Part shown: positions 35,561 to 36,117 of the stretch, piece by piece
Numbering within the stretch: position 1 is the stretch's first letter
How the letters are laid out: every line of letters begins with the position of its first letter
DNA from: a virus
Strand: one strand, 5' to 3'
IMG/VR virus record: IMGVR_UViG_3300027649_000006
Location: 1-36,117 of that record
Length of the DNA: 36,117 bases
Notes under the pieces: model-generated
Seen by the model: only the letters and a program-made list of their open reading frames with translations
The model's database searches: none
Told to the model about the DNA's origin: nothing
Position numbers and translations under genes: made by a program

Positions 35561-36117
35561 ACCACGACTGGCCTGTCATTGACGAACGCTTGACCAACAA
35601 ATGTTCCACCGTTTAGAATTGGACGATGAGGAGGGAATGGTATCTTCTCAAAGAATGGATCGTGCACACATGCATCCATTCTCATGAATGGATAGAAGCA
35701 CGAGAGAAATGCTTCATCACACCCATACCGATCCCAACTTGGCCAACGATCGATGAATGGAACAATCTTGATCAGCGGACGGGCACCACCCCACGGCCGC
35801 GCCCAACCACCCCACATGCCAGCCTGAATTGGTTTATTGTGATAAGGATGATCACGCATGAAGTGATATGCTTTAGCACTAAAAATCCATGCATCTATCG
35901 CCGCGCGTTCGCGCCAGTTTAATCGAGAGTCGCAATCTCGAATAAGGAAACGGCCAACGGTTTCATCATCGTGAACATGAAATCTCCAGGAACTTCCATA
36001 GAACGGTCCACGATTGTTTTCCGCCAGACGAACATCGACGTCATATACTTCTTGGAATTTCTTTCTCGCATCGGCCGGGACCGTCTCATCGCAATATAGG
36101 CGACACTTCCAATTCGG
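35557..36117 (-). CDS. Glycosyltransferase-like protein, 5' end outside window
   Basis: The frame is open from the window end (36117) to the stop at 35557, giving at least 186 residues. Blocks: CRLYCDETVPADARKKFQEV, VGRFLIRDCDSRLNWRERAA, WIFSAKAYHFMRDHPYHNKP and IQAGMWGGWARPWGG. The RDCDSR...E...W..S....HxMRDHPxH...GMWG order is familiar from proteins in bacterial capsule and phage glycan clusters and contains a DxD-like acidic pair, so a sugar transferase role is likely but unproven. It overlaps the FkbM gene by 4 nt (GTGA). The N-terminus lies beyond the window, so the start cannot be judged. Confidence 0.65.
   Translation of the reverse strand, partial: PNWKCRLYCDETVPADARKKFQEVYDVDVRLAENNRGPFYGSSWRFHVHDDETVGRFLIRDCDSRLNWRERAAIDAWIFSAKAYHFMRDHPYHNKPIQAGMWGGWARPWGGARPLIKIVPFIDRWPSWDRYGCDEAFLSCFYPFMRMDACVHDPFFEKIPFPPHRPILNGGTFVGQAFVNDRPVVV

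Noticed and set aside
1-36117. Integrase, attachment site or lysogeny genes
   Set aside because: None was seen on either strand; the content fits a lytic T4-like genome.

Overview
The window looks like part of the genome of an uncultured, T4-like contractile-tailed phage. Diagnostic signs are the gene order recA/uvsX - small gene-40-like ORF - gp41/DnaB-type helicase, late promoters matching T4 TATAAATA, tRNA genes with encoded CCA, and many short overlapping genes, all on the minus strand. The sequence is AT-leaning except for one GC-rich gene (GDP-mannose 4,6-dehydratase), which looks recently acquired from a bacterium. The host cannot be named from the sequence.

Layout (transcription runs right to left). 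1-12,700: a late-type block of mostly unrecognised proteins with TATAAATA promoters and two related terminators. Recognisable members are a HIGH-type nucleotidyltransferase, a covalent-nucleotidyltransferase (ligase-like, DUF6267-like) protein, a putative PD-(D/E)XK nuclease, a zinc metallopeptidase and an AAA+ ATPase. Many begin with short leaders (MKSFxxFLxE, MKLNEA, FREFxxLLEA) that resemble the T4 capsid-targeting sequence plus a prohead-protease site, so this block may encode proteins packaged in the head and injected. 12,660-15,614: replication/recombination core (helicase, gp40-like ORF, UvsX). 15,656-23,312: a tightly overlapping operon-like run with a C5-cytosine methyltransferase, an SGNH-hydrolase-like protein, two proteins resembling thymidine-hypermodification enzymes, a fold-type-II PLP enzyme, a zinc-ribbon microprotein, dCMP deaminase, a thymidylate-synthase-family hydroxymethylase and an Nmad1/MazG-like protein. 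I read this as a DNA base-modification island.

23,388-26,466: small ORFs including a tandem duplication with a 77-bp exact repeat, four tRNA genes (Thr-UGU, Gly-UCC, and two with CAU), the GC-rich GMD gene and a 400-nt segment with strong RNA pairing and tmRNA-like strings. 26,499-29,181: small hypotheticals, a truncated epimerase and an SDR, with a duplicated early-promoter cassette. 29,259-36,117: a glycan cassette with a CgeB-like glycosyltransferase, a pair of paralogous DxD glycosyltransferase candidates, another GT-like protein, a fucosyltransferase-like protein (HxRRGD), a GDPD-like protein, a sugar-1-phosphate nucleotidyltransferase, an FkbM methyltransferase and a partial GT-like protein.

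Regulation appears split: TATAAATA late promoters lie in the left block (and once in front of the tRNA cluster), whereas sigma70-like promoters (TTTACA, 16-17 nt, TATATT/TATTAT) lie between 10.9 and 29.2 kb. Several of the latter are only 5-9 nt from the start codon, suggesting very short or leaderless mRNAs. All functional calls come from motif recognition by eye; no database search was possible.
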